64,000 bases of DNA from Sipunculus nudus (taxonomy: Eukaryota > Annelida > Sipuncula > Golfingiida > Sipunculidae), in NCBI GenBank assembly GCA_026874595.1, contig CM049321.1, forward strand, positions 20,432,979 to 20,496,978, read 5' to 3'. This document shows, piece by piece, positions 59,301 to 64,000 of the stretch. Position numbers and translations under genes: made by a program. Within the stretch, counting starts at the first letter, position 1, and every line of letters begins with the position of its first letter. The notes beneath the pieces were generated by a model. That model searched no databases. It was not told where the DNA came from and saw only the letters and a program-made list of their open reading frames with translations.

Positions 59301-60129
59301 TTCCGAAACATCGATTAAAGTTTCGATAAATTTTCCAACTACACATATATATCCTGATATAGTAACACTTCTGGATCTTTTGATTAAATTTCAGGTATTT
59401 TATATTAAACATTTTGTCTGTGTAATGAAAATTCGTTAACATCCCATCTGTAAAAATTGCAACTTTAAAATAAGCTTCATTATTGCTAGCATAAGTACTC
59501 GAAATCATAAATATTTTATTTATATTGTTTGTGAATATCACAGCTAGAGTAAGCTTTGATTATCTGAGTAATTTTAATTTTAGTTTTTTTGGTGAAAATA
59601 TATCCGTGTACGCTGATATTGTAACTCTTATACATTCCTTTCAATTAAGTTACCTTGAAGTTAAATACAGCGAGTTTCATATATGGTATTCCCGTGAATT
59701 TATTTAATCTACTAGAAGCCAGTCTGAACTAATATTTTAAGAAATGCCGCCTGGTGGTCAACTTAATCGTGTCAGCACTAAAAGCTTAAAGCAATTAGTG
59801 CATGGATAACGTACATGAGATCCTAAAGAGAATATATAACCCACGGGATTATATAAGAGATAGATAATTTAGACGACGTATCTATAATCTCCTAGATTTC
59901 CTTTCGCGAAATGTTTTGCGAACCCCCATGAACACAAACCCACGTGCACCGTATGCGTTTTGAAACGAAGTGCCACTATTAAACCAACCCATACTAGCCA
60001 TTAACATACCAGTTTTCTGTCGACTTTAATTGTCACAGCGAGAGCGCCATCTACTGATTTAGACGTGAACAATTGGATCCATACGGGCCTGCTGCTCTGG
60101 TCCCACTGAAGAAGTATCCACAAAGTGCT

Positions 60130-60665
60130 GCAGTGATGTAGTTGAGTCCACACTATCTAATCGGAGTGCAAGAGTTACTCCATGTCACTCGAGTCCGGGT
60201 ACAGTGCGAGTCTTTCAGGTTCGAGTCCACGTCTACCTTGTTCGATTCCGAGTCACATTAAATCCGAGTCCAAGTCCGAGTCCAATACAAATCTCCTTGT
60301 TATAAGAAATTCAAACTATACATATACATGAATGTGTGATAATGTGAATCTCCCGATGGAGAGTTTTTTGGTAATATGTAGGTGTTTTTGTAATATCCTG
60401 TCAATAGTTCGCCCATTATATAAGCCCTCACAGTATTTGAAAGAGTTTGACTCGAGATCGATCTGGCCTGATTTCTCTAGTCTTTACCTCGTCAGGTTCA
60501 AGGCGAGGACCCTCGAGTACAAGTCGAGGACCCTCGAGTACAAGTCGAGGACCCTCGAGTACAAGTCGAGGACCCTCGAGTCCAAGTCCGAGTCCAAATC
60601 CATTAACAAGTGGACTCGAGATCGGACGAATCGTAGTGCGGACTCGAGTACTACATCACGGAAGT
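60130..60665. mobile_element. Inverted-repeat element rich in CGAGTCC motifs
   Basis: TGATGTAGTTGAGTCC at about 60134 faces GGACTCGAGTACTACATCA at about 60640-60658, giving imperfect terminal inverted repeats. The left arm holds repeated CGAGTCC/CCGAGTC words (60181-60290) and the right arm holds CGAGGACCCTCGAGTACAAG repeats. No transposase is visible; both ORFs here (118 and 74 codons) are repeat-coded. Superfamily uncertain (hAT-like suspected). Confidence 0.55.
60505..60592. repeat. 21-bp tandem repeat
   Basis: About four copies of GAGGACCCTCGAGTACAAGT plus C. The unit contains the palindrome CTCGAG and encodes RTLEYKS in one frame. Confidence 0.9.
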
Positions 60666-63600
60666 ATATAAATCGTTTGAATAAATAAACTATGGAATAA
60701 ACTGTAGAATGAAAAACAATAACTTCGGCAGGTGAAGGTATTATCTTTTTATTCTTGCTTCGTAGATTATTAAACGTGTTTTCAATTTCATATAATTAAA
60801 AGAGTAGTGAACAGATTTTGATGAAATTTTCAGATTTTGTTTTTTTTTCATTGTAACAGAGGGCGATTTCTTTGATTCGGGTTCAAGCCGCCCGTTTGCA
60901 GGATTTAGGGACAATGATTGCACTGCCATTCACGAGCAGAATCACTGTTACTTAGTCTGAAGCGTGACACTGTGTACATACATCAGGTCCTGATTACAGT
61001 TAGGTTTGTAGGCCTCCGATTACACATTCTAGCTTATTATTAAATCTCAAAGTGAAATATAATATAACCATCATCTATTGCTCCAGTCTCTGTCTTTGCA
61101 CTGTGCTGAATTACCGTTGTGGCATGTTACCGTGTCTAAAAGGCTCATTAATTTTCTCTCCCTTCTATAACCCACTGACACTCAGACTAATTGTTCCAAA
61201 CCTTATTGCCTCCACCAAATACATGTGTATGTGTTTTTTATTGTTCATGTTCGGATACTTGTGTTTTTTCTTCTTCAAAGCATTTCTAATGCAATCATAA
61301 AAGGAATCCCATGAAATTTTAAGGGAATTTCGGGAATGGACAAATGTAGAATTGAAAAGATTTAGGTGTTGATCCATTACATATTCCGGATTCAGTAACG
61401 TCATCAAGGAATATTCACAAATGTATTGTCAATCATGCACTAATAAACCTCGGAATATGGCCGAGGAAGTGAATGCAAACACGGGTTGGGGAGTATCCAA
61501 CTACAGGTTTTCCCAACATGGCTGAGGCTTAAATGCACATTTCTAATTCAACCCATGTTGTGATACTGTTGATTGATTTGGTTTGTGAAGGTTTTCTTTG
61601 CATTAAAGAAACCAAATGTGTAACTAACAACTTTGTACACAATTAGCCGTCACCCCGTTTGGATCCCTCTGGAATTTAGGCGGTCCCTAATACCAGGGAA
61701 TATCGCTGGTCCTCAGCCGGGATAAAGAAATAACTCACCATTGCAGAGAATCCTTCAAATTATATACATGTTGAAAAGGATTCTTCCTTGATTGTAACCC
61801 TAACCCTCTGACCCTCTGCAATATTTCATCAAAACCTGTTCATTACATTTCGTGGAACGTTCCTAACACATAAACTTAATAATCATCCACATTGAAAAAT
61901 AAATACCTTATCGCCAGGCGGAGTCAATTAATTTAAGTTTATTTAGGTCAGATTGCTTTTGGCATAAAAAAACAATTCCAGGGTATATAAATGATTTAAT
62001 ATATGATTAAAATAAAAAAAATATGAAAATTTATATTTATTTCTGTGATGAATGTATGATTTATAATTATAACATATTTAGCAAGCCATAACTGTATTAA
62101 TGTTAGCTTAAGCAAAAGTGAGTGCGAGGGGTTGTGAGGATGTAGGGGTTTGGCGGCACGGGTTGTTCGTGTTGCATCAAATATACACAAGCCAAAGAGT
62201 GAACAATAAATAAACCAAAACTGCATCTAGATGTGAAATAAAACCAAAATACGAAGAACACTGTGCAAGATATGGTTTATATAAAAATACAAGGGTATAT
62301 TGTAATATTAATTCATTACATTGACATTTCTTAAATACATAACACGGCATTAAATTCTCAGTTGAATAGGCCACTGTTGCCAGATTATTTTATGACTATT
62401 CCTTTTGTACACAAGTTGAGCAGCTGAAGGTATCTCTGACACGGCTTCCGGGATGCGTGCGCGTGCCCTCGAGTTCCGGTTACATTGGCGTATCCAGAGG
62501 GGGCACAAGGGGCATGTGCCCCTTACCACCCTTTAGTTTCCATTTTTACTGTGCTACCTTGAATATTTTGTACGTCCCGTTCAATATAACATTAATGTCA
62601 TAACAGATTTTATATCACGTTTTTCCCTTTTTTAATCATTTCTTCAAAAATCTACCCCTGTTGCTGAAATTTTAGTTTTAGGCCTACCTCTTTGCCAATT
62701 GACTTTCAGACTAGCCATGACAACATGACACTCAGGCCTTCGGAAATAAACTGATAGGGCCTGGAGTCATGATGGCAGTCACAACAGAACGCCCATTCTA
62801 AGGGTCGGATAAAAATATTTCCTGTCTGGTATTATATGGCATCACAGGCTTATATGGTCGTAATATATGTGCTTAATATCGAAGAAAAAGGGTTGTTACA
62901 CAAAAATTATTACATTTATTACTCCTTTCGTCACCGTGGCACCGATTCACGTGAGGCGGTACTTCTCGTTCGAAACTGAAGTGTCATGACGGGGTCGCGT
63001 TGTAAACTTGGAAGTCCGAAGCTGGAAGCCGGAAACCAAGGAATTGTTTAATAAATAATGCAGTTTAAAGCATATACAAAATGCTAACGCTTCAATACCG
63101 TTTTGCTTTTTCCCGATAGAATAAGATCTTTAATATCATTCTGTGAACAATTATAGTTATTTATTCTTTGATCTGAAAGTTATGGACGATTTTGTGCTCG
63201 GTAGCCATCTCGGAAATCACTCAGAAGTGCTGGAATGTGATTCAAATATGTATAACTCGGAAGTCACAGAGACGCACTGGTTAACTTCTGGTCAGTTAAG
63301 AGCCACAGCCCAAACGGAGTTTCATTATAATTATAGTTGCATGCATATATTTAAATTGCTTATGCATGATTCTGCTTTGAATGAGTGTATAATACAATAC
63401 ATGATACAAAATCGGAAAACTATGTTCTCAAATTTTTGTTTTGTAAATTTAATATAAATATATACAGATATGTGGGTGTATTTTCACGTACTATATTTCA
63501 CCCATGAAATATATTAATAAAATCTAGAGCCATGTTTTTGTTAAAGATGTTTATATTTACATGGGCAGGGCAGGGCAGGGGATGATTTTAATTCTTAAAA

Positions 63601-64000
63601 TATACAATGTAAAGAGGACATTTTGAGGCACCTTAAACAAAAGACAATGAGGATTTTCTGTTCCGCAACTATTCTCCTACATGTTTATGATAAATGTATT
63701 CAACCTTTAGGTTGTTGGGCTTTAATATTTATAATTCTATAAAATTACGGTATAAACTGGAAAATCAAAATATCCAACAGTTTGTATAACATGTTAATGT
63801 CAATGATGAAATACGCGTCTATACATTTATAACTTGCAAAATGTCACCTTTTAATTGTAGTACTCGTTGTAAAATAATTGATATGTTTAAGTCTTATAAC
63901 AATCTTTGCATTTTACCGACTTTTGTGATCTGTGAGCGCACAGGCTCTGACAGCAGAGCACAGTGCGTGAGTCTGAGTATCAACCGAGGAGCCGTGTTAT
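60666..64000. other. Intergenic, no supported gene
   Basis: AT-rich. A short GC-rich dispersed-repeat-like patch at 62480-62530 (GGCGTATCCAGAGGGGGCAC, GGGGCATGTGCCCCTTACC) and a (GGGCA)n mini-run near 63560 stand out. The ORFs at 61052, 61165, 61996 and 63143 show no domain or splice context. Confidence 0.45.

Noticed and set aside
61797-61816. AACCCTAACCCT as an interstitial telomere
   Set aside because: Only two units, embedded in unrelated sequence.

Overview
The window is eukaryotic: about two-thirds A+T, with spliced genes carrying consensus GT/AG junctions, TATA boxes, polyadenylation signals, long (AT)n, (GA)n and poly-G tracts, and a dense mixture of satellites, SINEs and decayed transposons. 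The gene content (secreted C-type lectin domains fused to PAN/Apple-like modules, and an ankyrin gene built from 99-nt exons), together with tRNA-type SINEs and a Helentron-like element with internal satellite, suggests a marine lophotrochozoan, most likely a mollusc. No species-level marker was recognised, so that placement is inference. Layout: 1-4138 looks like the right-hand part of a CACTA/EnSpm-like element whose left end lies outside the window. 4.3-5.4 kb is a diverged tandem duplication. 5718-7248 holds an unrecognised zinc-finger-like ORF with a late frameshift, followed directly by a 123-bp satellite (7.28-9.22 kb). 9.9-11.4 kb is a 34-bp minisatellite split by about 530 bp of unique DNA that may contain exons.

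Three related lectin genes are the best-supported genes. Gene A (14145-17749, minus) and gene C (19993-23292, plus) are divergently paired across 2.2 kb. Gene B (41970-48198, minus) lies further along. Each has four exons joined by phase-1 introns in the same order: signal peptide, N-terminal half of the C-type lectin domain (CTLD), C-terminal half of the CTLD, PAN-like cysteine module. Every junction keeps frame, giving proteins of 225, 240 and 243 aa. They probably act outside the cell as recognition or adhesion lectins, possibly in immunity; the role is inference from the domains.

Between C and B lie a retroviral-type LTR with a tRNA-Pro primer site (29.0-29.66 kb), a long polypurine tract, and a multi-exon ankyrin gene (32.2-38.9 kb). 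The ankyrin gene has a 1,033-nt exon with three in-frame stops and one ankyrin exon with compensating frameshifts, so it is probably a young pseudogene. The large introns of gene B contain a MITE with perfect 16-bp ends (43953-44249) and SINE copies.

From 48.3 to 64 kb I see no convincing complete gene. This part holds a duplicated 0.35-kb segment, SINE copies, a Helentron-like element with subterminal inverted repeats and a 3' hairpin (about 55.88-57.16 kb), a possible LINE leader, and an element rich in CTCGAGTCC motifs (60.13-60.66 kb).
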